A DNA stretch of 13,437 nt, taken from positions 1-13,437 of the forward strand of contig JAITVB010000002.1 of the NCBI GenBank assembly GCA_031286025.1, in the 5' to 3' direction. This document shows, piece after piece, positions 6,424-13,437 of this stretch; the stretch's first letter is position 1; the number at the start of each line of letters is the position of its first letter. Both the position numbers and the translations under genes were made by a program. The notes beneath the pieces were generated by a model. The model was not told the DNA's origin. It saw only the letters and a program-made list of their open reading frames with translations, and ran no database searches. The DNA comes from Rikenellaceae bacterium. Lineage in GTDB: Bacteria > Bacteroidota > Bacteroidia > Bacteroidales > Rikenellaceae.

Positions 6424-7230
6424 TTATTTTTGTCCTCTTTTTCGTTTGCGCCAACGGCGGAATCCGAAGATCGCCCCCGCACCGAGCAGGATGAACGGCC
6501 ACAGATTGACCAACCCGATCACGAACCGGAGCAGGTTCTGCCAACCGCTTTCGATGCCGCGTATGAACTTACCGCCGAAGCCGAAAGCATCGTCGCCCGA
6601 CTCGTGGAACGACACGGTCAGCGAGCTGTACGACACCCGGTCGCGCAGGTATTTCAGACGGCCTTCGACCGACTCGATATCGCTGCGCAGGGTGCCGATC
6701 TCACGCTCGACCGAGAGAACCTCTTCGACCGTGTTGGCCCGTTTCAGCAGGTCGCGGTAGCGTTCTTCCAACTCTTTTTTTGTCCTGAGACGGGCTTCGA
6801 TGTCGACGAACTCTTCGGTCACGTCGAGGGCGCGGATATTTTTGCTTTCGAGTTTACCCGCGTATTCGGCAATCGCGTGGAGCAACGTCTCGAAGCGGTC
6901 GGACGGGACGCGGATCGTCACCGTATAAGACGATCGGCCGCCATAGTTCGAGGCGTTGTCGTCAGACAGGTAACCGTTGTTTTCGGCGACGGTCACCAGA
7001 ATCAATTCACGGGTTTTCCTGGCGTTCGAGGTTTCGAAACTGATTTCGCCTTCCTTGATGATTTTGCGTTTGAGAACAGCGTTCTGGGGATTGACCGGGG
7101 TTTCGCCGCGGGTGTCGAGAGCCTCTTCCTGCGTCATTGCGGTTTCGGCATGGGGTGAATATCCGCGGTTACCGCACGAACAAGCGGTCGCCAACAGCAG
7201 CAGAGCAGCCAGTTGCAGAGGATTTTTCAT
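6424..7230 (-). CDS. DUF4349-domain membrane lipoprotein
   Basis: A 268-residue protein matching the DUF4349 family, whose function is not established. The N-terminus is a lipoprotein-type signal: a hydrophobic run (about 5-16) ending LLATAC, with C17 the likely lipid-modified residue; C19 is a less likely alternative. After a polar linker, residues 52-145 form the conserved region (LKRKIIKEGEISFET, TVTIRVPSDRFETLLHAI, VTEEFVDIEARL). Residues 145-200 are strongly charged and helical, probably a coiled coil. A single transmembrane helix follows at about 234-256, then a basic tail RRWRKRKR. This layout, anchored at both ends with a coiled-coil middle, is usual for the family. It stands alone between hairpins, so context gives no pathway. 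The start is well supported by the signal sequence. Confidence 0.85.
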   Translation of the reverse strand: MKNPLQLAALLLLATACSCGNRGYSPHAETAMTQEEALDTRGETPVNPQNAVLKRKIIKEGEISFETSNARKTRELILVTVAENNGYLSDDNASNYGGRSSYTVTIRVPSDRFETLLHAIAEYAGKLESKNIRALDVTEEFVDIEARLRTKKELEERYRDLLKRANTVEEVLSVEREIGTLRSDIESVEGRLKYLRDRVSYSSLTVSFHESGDDAFGFGGKFIRGIESGWQNLLRFVIGLVNLWPFILLGAGAIFGFRRWRKRKRGQK

Positions 7231-7342
7231 CGGGTGTGTGGTTGGGGTGCGATTACAAATATCTTTTTAGGGGAATAAAAAGCGCCGCAATATTTTTTGG
7301 AAAAGCTTCTCTTCCCTGACGTGACTTTGCTTTTACCGCAAT

Positions 7343-7375
7343 AACAGGGCTGCCGATATAATCGGCAGCCCTGTT
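7343..7375 (-). terminator. Strong stem-loop after mutB
   Basis: A perfect 15-bp stem (7343-7357 with 7361-7375, core CAGGGCTGCCGAT) has a 3-base ATA loop and begins 12 bases past the mutB stop. No T run follows on the minus strand. It is probably the end of the mutAB transcript, either as a terminator or as a stable 3' end left after Rho-dependent termination and trimming. Confidence 0.6.
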
Positions 7376-7386
7376 CTGGGTATTGG

Positions 7387-9525
7387 TTATTCTGCCAACA
7401 GCAACTCCAAGATCTTGATCGCAGCCGTAGCCACCGGCGTGCCCGGCCCAAAAATGGCCGCCGCACCGTCGCGGTACAGTTGGTCGTAATCCTGCGCCGG
7501 GATCACCCCGCCCACAATCACGATAATATCCTCGCGCCCAAGCCTTTTCAACTCGTCCACAATCTGCGGCACCAACGTCTTATGACCCGCGGCGAGCGAC
7601 GAAACGCCCACTACGTGCACGTCATTTTCCACCGCTTGGCGAGCCGCCTCGGCCGGAGTCTGGAACAACGGGCCCATATCGACGTCGAAGCCGATGTCGG
7701 CATAGCCCGTCGCTACGACTTTCGCACCGCGGTCGTGTCCGTCCTGGCCCAATTTGGCCACCATGATGCGCGGCTGACGCCCTTCGCGCCTGGCAAACTC
7801 GGTGCAAAGCTCCTTCGCCCGAGCAAATCTTTCATCATTTTTCACTTCCGAAGAATATACGCCCGAAATGGTACGGATTACAGCGTTGTAACGGCCTGCG
7901 CTCACTTCGCAGGCATCGGAGATCTCACCCAACGAGGCGCGAACTTTCGCCGCCTCAACGGCCAGTTCGAGCAGATTGCCCTTCTTGTTCCTTACACATT
8001 CGGTGACAGCGTCCAGGGCGGCTTTCACGGCCTTTTCGTCGCGGCCTGCGCGCAGGGCGTTCAGGCGTTCGATCTGCGACAGGCGCACGGCCGTGTTGTC
8101 CACGTCGAGAATGTCGATCGGGTCTTCCTTTTCGAGGCGGTATTTATTCAGCCCCACGATCACGTCATGGCCCGAATCGATGCGCGCCTGCTTGCGGGCG
8201 GCGGCCTCCTCGATACGCATCTTGGGAATACCGGTCTCGATCGCTTTCGACATCCCGCCCAGTTTTTCGACTTCCTGGATCAAGGTCCAAGCTTTGCGGG
8301 CGATCTCATTGGTTAGTTCCTCCACATAATAGGAACCGGCCCACGGGTCTACCACGCGACAGATTTGCGTTTCTTCCTGCAGGTAAATCTGGGTATTGCG
8401 GGCGATGCGGGCCGAAAAATCGGTCGGCAGGGCGATCGCTTCGTCCAACGCGTTGGTGTGCAGCGACTGGGTGTGGCCCAAAGCCGACGCCATCGCTTCG
8501 ATCGCCGTGCGGGCCACGTTGTTGAACGGGTCCTGCTCGGTGAGCGACCAACCCGAAGTCTGGCTGTGTGTACGCAGGGCCAGTGATTTCTGGTTTTTCG
8601 GGTTGAATTGCTTTACGATTTTTGCCCACAACAGACGTGCGGCGCGCATCTTGGCGATCTCCATAAAATGGTTCGTCCCGATGGCCCAGAAGAAAGACAG
8701 GCGCGGAGCGAAGCTGTCGATGCTCATCCCTGCGTTGACCCCCGTACGAAGGTATTCGAGACCGTCGGCCAACGTGTAGGCCAACTCGATATCGGCCGTC
8801 GCACCGGCTTCCTGCATATGGTAGCCCGAAATCGAGATCGAATTGAACTTCGGCATATGCTTCGACGTGTACTCGAAAATGTCGGCGATGATCTGCATCG
8901 AAAATTCGGGCGGATAGATATAGGTGTTGCGCACCATGAATTCCTTGAGGATGTCGTTCTGGATCGTGCCGCTCAATTGGTCGAGCGCAGCGCCCTGTTC
9001 GAGGCCCGCCACGATGTAGAACGCCAACACGGGCAGTACCGCACCGTTCATCGTCATCGAAACGGACATTTGGTTCAACGGAATGCCGTCGAAGAGCACT
9101 TTCATGTCTTCGACCGAGCAGATCGACACCCCGGCCTTGCCCACGTCGCCCACCACGCGTTCGTGGTCGGCGTCATAGCCGCGGTGGGTGGCCAGGTCAA
9201 ACGCCACCGAGAGCCCTTTCTGGCCCGAAGCCAGATTGCGGCGATAGAAAGCGTTCGATTCTGCGGCGGTCGAGAAACCGGCATACTGGCGGATCGTCCA
9301 CGGGCGCATCACGTACATCGTGCTGTAAGGGCCGTGCAGAAAGGGGGCGATCCCCGCCGCATAGTTCAGATGTTCCATCCCGGCCAGGTCGTCGGCCGTG
9401 TAGAGGCCTTTGACTTCGATCTGTTCCGAGGTCTGCCACACGGGGTTTTCGCCCGCATCGGCCTTGACGCTGCACGACCCGCCGGCAGCGCCTTTATATT
9501 GCAATGTGCTGTATTTTGCTCTCAT
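7387..9525 (-). CDS. mutB: Methylmalonyl-CoA mutase large (catalytic) subunit (EC 5.4.99.2)
   Basis: A 712-residue subunit that, with adenosylcobalamin, interconverts succinyl-CoA and (R)-methylmalonyl-CoA by a radical mechanism. The N-terminal TIM-barrel (about 30-560) carries [18 protein letters not shown] (67-84). Y71, R199 (in [10 protein letters not shown]) and H236 (in [12 protein letters not shown]) correspond by motif to the catalytic Tyr89, Arg207 and His244 of the Propionibacterium enzyme. The C-terminal cobalamin-binding domain (about 585-712) has DGHDRG at 595-600 with H597 as the axial cobalt ligand, then [11 protein letters not shown] (638-648) and [12 protein letters not shown] (669-680). 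Length and order match full-length catalytic subunits, with no sign of damage. It follows mutA by 13 bases in one operon. The residues before about 28 are family-variable, so the exact start is slightly uncertain. No epimerase or MeaB/ArgK chaperone is adjacent. Confidence 0.97.
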   Translation of the reverse strand: MRAKYSTLQYKGAAGGSCSVKADAGENPVWQTSEQIEVKGLYTADDLAGMEHLNYAAGIAPFLHGPYSTMYVMRPWTIRQYAGFSTAAESNAFYRRNLASGQKGLSVAFDLATHRGYDADHERVVGDVGKAGVSICSVEDMKVLFDGIPLNQMSVSMTMNGAVLPVLAFYIVAGLEQGAALDQLSGTIQNDILKEFMVRNTYIYPPEFSMQIIADIFEYTSKHMPKFNSISISGYHMQEAGATADIELAYTLADGLEYLRTGVNAGMSIDSFAPRLSFFWAIGTNHFMEIAKMRAARLLWAKIVKQFNPKNQKSLALRTHSQTSGWSLTEQDPFNNVARTAIEAMASALGHTQSLHTNALDEAIALPTDFSARIARNTQIYLQEETQICRVVDPWAGSYYVEELTNEIARKAWTLIQEVEKLGGMSKAIETGIPKMRIEEAAARKQARIDSGHDVIVGLNKYRLEKEDPIDILDVDNTAVRLSQIERLNALRAGRDEKAVKAALDAVTECVRNKKGNLLELAVEAAKVRASLGEISDACEVSAGRYNAVIRTISGVYSSEVKNDERFARAKELCTEFARREGRQPRIMVAKLGQDGHDRGAKVVATGYADIGFDVDMGPLFQTPAEAARQAVENDVHVVGVSSLAAGHKTLVPQIVDELKRLGREDIIVIVGGVIPAQDYDQLYRDGAAAIFGPGTPVATAAIKILELLLAE

Positions 9526-9538
9526 TGTCTTCAGGCTT

Positions 9539-11413
9539 TTAGATTCCCAACTCTTTTTGATACCCTTTCAGCGTTTCAAGGACGTTCGAACGCACGCTGA
9601 CGAATCGGGTGATACCGGCCGCTTCCAGTTCGGGACGGCAGGCAGGATCACCGGCGATAACGAGGATCGCCTTGTCGCCGAGGAGCTTTTTCGCTTCCGG
9701 TGCGAAAGCGGCGTATTCGTCGTCCGAACTGCACAGCACCACGATAGGTGCTTTCGATTCAAGGGCCGTTTTTACACCTTCTTCGACCGAGCCGAAACGA
9801 ACGTTGTCGATCGGGCGAATACCGGCACATCCGAAAAAGTTTGAGGCAAACTGAGCACGGGCACGGGCAAAAGCGAGGGCACCGACGGTCAGCATAAAGG
9901 CTGCCGGCTCCTTGCCGCTGCGATCCACGGCCAAGCGCATTCGTTCGAAGGCCATCGATCCGCGGTAGGGATGCAGCACCATCGGGTTCTGCCCGTCCGA
10001 GCAGCCGCATGAGCAGGTCGAGGCGGTTGCGTCGGCCGTCACGGCTGCATCGGCCGTTTCCGTAAAGTTGGGATATTGGTTCGTGCCGAGCAGGATTTCG
10101 CGGCGGGTGGACACCGCTTTGTCCCTGGCGTCGGCCGAGGCTTTGACCCGGGCCTGGATGAAACCGGTTTCGAAAGCCTTGGTGTAACCGCCTTGCTCTT
10201 CCACTTGCAGGAAGAGTTTCCACGCCTCGTCCGCAATCGACCGGGTCAGGTTTTCGATATAATAGGAACCGCCTGCCGGATCGGCCACCTGATTAAAGTG
10301 CGATTCTTCCTTAAGCAGCAGTTGGGTGTTGCGGGCGATGCGGGTCGAAAATTCGCCCGGCGCGGCATAGGCCGCGTCAAACGGCAGCACTTCGAGCGAA
10401 TCGACGCCCGCCAAGGCGGCCGACATCGCTTCGGTCGTCCCGCGCAGCATGTTGACACAGGGATCGTAAACCGTCATGTTCCACATCGAGGTCGTCGCAT
10501 GGATCTTCATCTTCGACGAGCAGCCGCGGGCGGGGTTGTAAGGCGCCATCACATTGGCCCACAGCATGCGGGCGGCGCGGAACTTGGCGATCTCCATAAA
10601 ATAATTGGAGCTGATCGCAAAATTAAAGAGGAGCGACGGGGCGATCCGGTCGACCGTGAGGCCGGCTTCCATCCCCCTGACCACGTATTCGTGGCCGACA
10701 GCAAGCGAAAAGGCGAGTTCCTGAACAATCGTCGACCCGCAATTATGAAAAGTTTTGCCGTTGACCGTCACCAGGCGCATCCGCTTGTAGGGGCCTGCGG
10801 CTTCAATCAGCGATTTGATCTTGTCGAAGCAGGTGCCGCCTTCGCAGCACGAGCCGGTTTTACCTTTCAGGGAAAGTTTCCCGACAAGCGGATCGATATC
10901 AAACGACACATGCACGTCTTCCGGATCCAACTTTTCATTTTTCACCTTTTCAATGACCAACCCGGCTACATGAGCGACTCCGCAACCGGTGAAATTAAGG
11001 CTGATCGCCTTGATCTCGATATCTTTCAGAAGAGCATCAAGATCGGCCGCTGTCCACGACCTGCCTTCCGATATACGAAAACTCAGGGAGTCGGCCCCGC
11101 GCATCAGCACGTCGAGGGCGCGAGCGTTGGCCGCCTTGGGATCGGCGACGTCGACAGTCTGACGCACCTGCCAGTTGTTGTTTGCCTTCGTGCCGCGCAC
11201 GTAGGGGAATTGGCCCGGCCGGGTGTCCAGAAAGGCGATGCCTTCGAGGCTTTCAGCACGATAGTAAGGCCTGACGGAAAACCCTTCGGCGGTCTTCCAA
11301 ACGAGTTTTTTCTCGTAATCGGCCCCTTTCAGGTCGGCGTTGATCACCTCTTCCCAAGCCCCGGTCGCAACCGGGGGAAACTCCGAGAAAAGCTTTTCAT
11401 TATTTGTTGCCAT
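9539..11413 (-). CDS. mutA: Methylmalonyl-CoA mutase small (non-catalytic) subunit
   Basis: A 624-residue partner of MutB. It keeps the mutase barrel fold ([18 protein letters not shown], 277-294; [20 protein letters not shown], 354-373; [14 protein letters not shown], 376-389). The C-terminal cobalamin-like domain (about 505-624) lacks DxHxxG, so it should not bind B12, as expected of this subunit. Two Cys-rich spots are odd: GSCCEGGTC (187-195) and CSCGC (467-471), the second in an Ala/Thr-rich linker just before the C-terminal domain. The frame opens at ATG 11449, but that codon falls inside a perfect -7 promoter box (11454-11447), so the start is set at ATG 11413 ([12 protein letters not shown]). 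First gene of the mutA-mutB operon. Confidence 0.95.
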   Translation of the reverse strand: MATNNEKLFSEFPPVATGAWEEVINADLKGADYEKKLVWKTAEGFSVRPYYRAESLEGIAFLDTRPGQFPYVRGTKANNNWQVRQTVDVADPKAANARALDVLMRGADSLSFRISEGRSWTAADLDALLKDIEIKAISLNFTGCGVAHVAGLVIEKVKNEKLDPEDVHVSFDIDPLVGKLSLKGKTGSCCEGGTCFDKIKSLIEAAGPYKRMRLVTVNGKTFHNCGSTIVQELAFSLAVGHEYVVRGMEAGLTVDRIAPSLLFNFAISSNYFMEIAKFRAARMLWANVMAPYNPARGCSSKMKIHATTSMWNMTVYDPCVNMLRGTTEAMSAALAGVDSLEVLPFDAAYAAPGEFSTRIARNTQLLLKEESHFNQVADPAGGSYYIENLTRSIADEAWKLFLQVEEQGGYTKAFETGFIQARVKASADARDKAVSTRREILLGTNQYPNFTETADAAVTADATASTCSCGCSDGQNPMVLHPYRGSMAFERMRLAVDRSGKEPAAFMLTVGALAFARARAQFASNFFGCAGIRPIDNVRFGSVEEGVKTALESKAPIVVLCSSDDEYAAFAPEAKKLLGDKAILVIAGDPACRPELEAAGITRFVSVRSNVLETLKGYQKELGI

Positions 11414-11446
11414 AACTCGACTTTTGTTTTTGAATTGAACAAAGTG

Positions 11447-11454
11447 CAAAGGTA
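11447..11454 (-). promoter_or_regulatory. mutA: -7 promoter box of the mutAB operon
   Basis: The minus strand reads TACCTTTG, a perfect match to the Bacteroidota consensus TAnnTTTG, 33 bases upstream of the mutA ATG at 11413. No clear TTTG -33 element is seen at the usual distance. It decides the mutA start: the upstream ATG at 11449-11447 lies within the box and so could not be translated from this transcript. Confidence 0.65.
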
Positions 11455-11533
11455 CGTTTTTTATCCGTACCGCGTCACCCGGGATGATGAAAAAATGTTG
11501 TCTGACATCTTTTCCTTTCGATTATTTTCAGAA

Positions 11534-11566
11534 TTTGTGTCGACCGGTTATTTTTTCGTATATTTG
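11534..11566 (+). promoter_or_regulatory. Promoter of the M20 peptidase gene
   Basis: TTTG at 11534-11537, a 21-base spacer, and TATATTTG at 11559-11566 match the Bacteroidota -33/-7 promoter (TTTG ... TAnnTTTG) without mismatch. The start codon at 11593 lies 26 bases past the -7 box, giving a short leader. The palindrome ATATTT-GA-AAATAT (11560-11573) overlaps the -7 box and the likely transcription start. Confidence 0.7.
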
Positions 11567-11592
11567 AAAATATCCATTTCTGCAAACGCCTT

Positions 11593-12990
11593 ATGGAAAA
11601 GTCTATACAATATATCCGCGAAAACCAATCCCGCTTTGTCGAAGAATTGTTCGAGGGATTGCGCATCCCGTCGATCAGCGCTGAGAGCGCGCACAAACCC
11701 GATATGGAACGCTGCGCCGGGTGGCTCTGCCGCACACTGTTGGCGTCCGGGGCCGACCGGGCCGAAGTGATGCCTACCGCCGGCAATCCGGTGGCCTATG
11801 GCGAAAAGATCGTAGATCCGGCACGGCCCACGGTACTGGTTTACGGACATTACGACGTAATGCCCACAGGTGATCCGGCACTGTGGGAAACCCAACCGTT
11901 CGAACCCGTCGTGCGCGACGGACGCATCTGGGGAAGAGGTGCGAACGACGACAAAGGACAGGGATTTATGCATATCAAAGCCTTCGAGGCGATGGTGCGT
12001 AGCGGCGAGTTGCCCTGCAACCTGAAATTCATGTTCGAAGGCGAGGAAGAGATCGGCTCGTCAAGCCTCTACGGATTCTGTGAGCAGCACAAGGAATTGC
12101 TGAAAGCCGATATCATCCTGGTGTCGGACACCGGCATGATCGGGCCCGACACGCCGTCGATCACCTGCGGGTTGCGCGGGTTGGCCTATATGGAAGTGAC
12201 CGTCACCGGGCCCGACAAGGAGGTGCACAGCGGCCTGTTCGGCGGTGCGGTGGCCAATCCGGCCAATGTATTGGCCAAGTTGGTCGGTTCGCTTACGGAT
12301 GAAAACGGGCGCATTACGATTCCCGGATTTTACAGCGACGTAATCGAGTTTACGGCCGAAGAACGGGCCGAACTCGGAAAAACGCCGTTTTGCGAAGAGC
12401 GTTACAAAAAATCGGTCGGCGTGCGCGAAACCGCGGGCGAGGCCGGCTACTCGACCATCGAGCGTACGGGCATACGCCCCGCGTTGGACGTCAACGGCAT
12501 CCGGGGTGGTTACACCGGGGAGGGAACGAAGACTATCATTCCGTCGACCGCCTCGGCCAAGATTTCCATGAGACTCGTTCCGAATCAGGATTTTCATAAG
12601 ATCGGTAAACTTTTCGCGGACCATTTTTCAAAAATTGCACCGCGCTCCGTGAAAGTCGACGTGAAATTCTTGCATGGCGGGGCGCCTTATCTCTCACCCA
12701 CTTCGAGTCCGGCTTATCTGGCTGCTATTCAGGCCGTTGAAAAGGTTTTTTCAAAAAAACCGCTGCCGTTCTATTCGGGAGGGAGTATCCCGATTATCAG
12801 CGGTTTCGAGAAGATTCTCGGACTGAAATCGATCCTGCTCGGTTTCGGGTCGGACATCGACGCCATCCATTCGCCCAACGAAAGCTACGGGCTCGAAAAT
12901 TTCCGGGAAGGAATGGAAACCATCGTGCGGTTCCACCACTATTTCGAGAAACGCCGACCAAACCATGGGGCCGCTGAACCAAATCTATAA
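11593..12990 (+). CDS. M20 family metallopeptidase, carnosine-dipeptidase-like
   Basis: A 465-residue cytoplasmic zinc peptidase with no signal peptide. The full di-zinc set is visible: H86 with D88 (YGHYDVMP), bridging D119 (GRGANDDKG), base E152 with ligand E153 (FEGEEEIGS), D179 (VSDT) and H427 (DAIHSPNE). H212 in EVHSGLFGG is the conserved dimer-interface histidine that reaches the partner's active site. The lid/dimerisation domain spans about 190-330. Order and length match the CNDP-like dipeptidase branch (M20A/M20F), so cleavage of short peptides is likely, while the substrate is unknown. An acetylornithine or succinyl-diaminopimelate deacylase is less likely given the CNDP-like length and lid. 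It has its own promoter and its 3' end overlaps the next gene by 26 bases. Confidence 0.92.
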   Translation: MEKSIQYIRENQSRFVEELFEGLRIPSISAESAHKPDMERCAGWLCRTLLASGADRAEVMPTAGNPVAYGEKIVDPARPTVLVYGHYDVMPTGDPALWETQPFEPVVRDGRIWGRGANDDKGQGFMHIKAFEAMVRSGELPCNLKFMFEGEEEIGSSSLYGFCEQHKELLKADIILVSDTGMIGPDTPSITCGLRGLAYMEVTVTGPDKEVHSGLFGGAVANPANVLAKLVGSLTDENGRITIPGFYSDVIEFTAEERAELGKTPFCEERYKKSVGVRETAGEAGYSTIERTGIRPALDVNGIRGGYTGEGTKTIIPSTASAKISMRLVPNQDFHKIGKLFADHFSKIAPRSVKVDVKFLHGGAPYLSPTSSPAYLAAIQAVEKVFSKKPLPFYSGGSIPIISGFEKILGLKSILLGFGSDIDAIHSPNESYGLENFREGMETIVRFHHYFEKRRPNHGAAEPNL

Positions 12991-13437
12991 AAAACTCGAC
13001 GCGGGCGGAGCGATCTACTATGCCTGGGCGACGGCGATGCACACACGCATCGACGTTGTCCTGTGCCATCGCCCGCAGGACGAATGCCAGGCAGCGGCCG
13101 AAGCGCTCGTCGCCGAATTGGGACGCCTCGAAGCACGCCTCAACCGTTTCGACCCCGAAAGCGATCTGACCCGGATCAATGCGTTGGCGGCCAGGCAATA
13201 TATAGACCTCGATCCCGAAATGTGGGGTATCCTTGCCTCTGCCCTGAATTACGGGACAAAGACCGATTGGTTTTTCGACGTCACCGTACAATCGACCGGA
13301 CGGCTCGCCCCACCGGCCGGACGGGTGGTGATGGACATGAAAAAACACGCGATCACTTTTTCCGGAAAAGGCGTGGTAATCGACCTCGGCGGGTTTGCCA
13401 AAGGCTACGGGCTCGAAAAAGTCCAACAACAACTTTT
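12965..13437 (+). CDS. apbE: FAD:protein FMN transferase (ApbE family), 3' end outside window
   Basis: The frame runs from ATG 12965 to the right edge (157 complete codons), so the protein is truncated by the window. ApbE enzymes move FMN from FAD onto a threonine of target proteins such as NqrB/NqrC or RnfG, Mg-dependently. Family marks are the early strand ATAMHTRIDVVL (22-33), LNRFDPESDLTRIN (59-72), WFFDVTVQS (102-110) and VVIDLGGFAKGYGLEKV (137-153), the last being the FAD/metal-binding core. There is no lipobox or signal peptide, unlike periplasmic ApbE of many Bacteroidota, so this copy may be cytoplasmic. It overlaps the M20 gene by 26 bases, pointing to co-translation. A later in-frame ATG (13037) would remove the overlap but cut into the first conserved strand, so 12965 is preferred. 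Confidence 0.88.
   Translation, partial: MGPLNQIYKKLDAGGAIYYAWATAMHTRIDVVLCHRPQDECQAAAEALVAELGRLEARLNRFDPESDLTRINALAARQYIDLDPEMWGILASALNYGTKTDWFFDVTVQSTGRLAPPAGRVVMDMKKHAITFSGKGVVIDLGGFAKGYGLEKVQQQL

Noticed and set aside
6159..6482. 107-codon minus-strand frame downstream of the DUF4349 gene
   Set aside because: Starts within the DUF4349 gene, has no domain or ribosome site, and most of it looks like translated repeat or AT-rich intergenic DNA.
11414..11449. N-terminal extension of mutA to an ATG at 11449
   Set aside because: That ATG lies inside a perfect -7 promoter box, so it should not be part of the message.
10076..11770. 564-codon open frame on the plus strand opposite mutA
   Set aside because: No family resemblance and reads through the divergent promoter region and into the M20 gene in another frame.
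1..13437. tRNA, rRNA, CRISPR array, intact IS, phage or toxin-antitoxin genes
   Set aside because: No regularly spaced repeats, transposase motifs, tRNA-like arms or such protein families were seen on either strand by eye.

Overview
The window looks like chromosomal core sequence from a Bacteroidota bacterium, most likely a gut Bacteroidales of moderately high GC such as Rikenellaceae/Alistipes. This is a judgement from protein style and promoter type, not from a database search. Four things support it: a heterodimeric methylmalonyl-CoA mutase, a Bacteroidota-style dihydroorotase, a short ComEC without a C-terminal metallo-beta-lactamase domain, and -7 boxes of the TAnnTTTG type (TACCTTTG before mutA, TATATTTG with an upstream TTTG before the M20 peptidase). 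No rRNA, tRNA, CRISPR array, intact insertion sequence, phage gene or recognisable defence system was found.

Layout, left to right. (1) 1-4434, minus strand, read right to left: yifB/comM (AAA+ Mg-chelatase-like ATPase), comEC (DNA-uptake channel), and a THUMP-like class I SAM methyltransferase whose 3' end lies outside the window. The methyltransferase start overlaps the comEC stop as ATGA. (2) 4466-4503: a perfect 15-bp hairpin ending the next transcription unit. (3) 4533-5873, minus: pyrC, dihydroorotase. (4) 5874-6423: a 550-base gene-free stretch holding a tandem direct repeat in the pyrC leader, a candidate promoter, an AT-rich block and possibly a degraded or dispersed repeat. (5) 6424-7230, minus: a DUF4349 lipoprotein/membrane protein. 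(6) 7387-11413, minus: the mutA-mutB operon for both methylmalonyl-CoA mutase subunits, with a hairpin after mutB. (7) 11414-11592: a divergent intergenic region with promoters facing both ways. (8) 11593 to the right end, plus: an M20 dipeptidase overlapping by 26 bases an ApbE-type FAD:protein FMN transferase cut by the window edge.

How the genes work together: MutA/MutB interconvert succinyl-CoA and methylmalonyl-CoA with adenosylcobalamin, the B12 step of the succinate-propionate route common in gut Bacteroidota. PyrC is the third step of de novo pyrimidine synthesis. YifB/ComM and ComEC side by side link DNA import to heteroduplex branch migration, the two ends of natural transformation. 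That pairing is the most suggestive piece of context here. I found no convincing wholly new system. The best second looks are the comM-comEC-methyltransferase cluster, the altered QxH metal motif in PyrC, the Cys clusters in MutA, and several regulatory-looking repeats.
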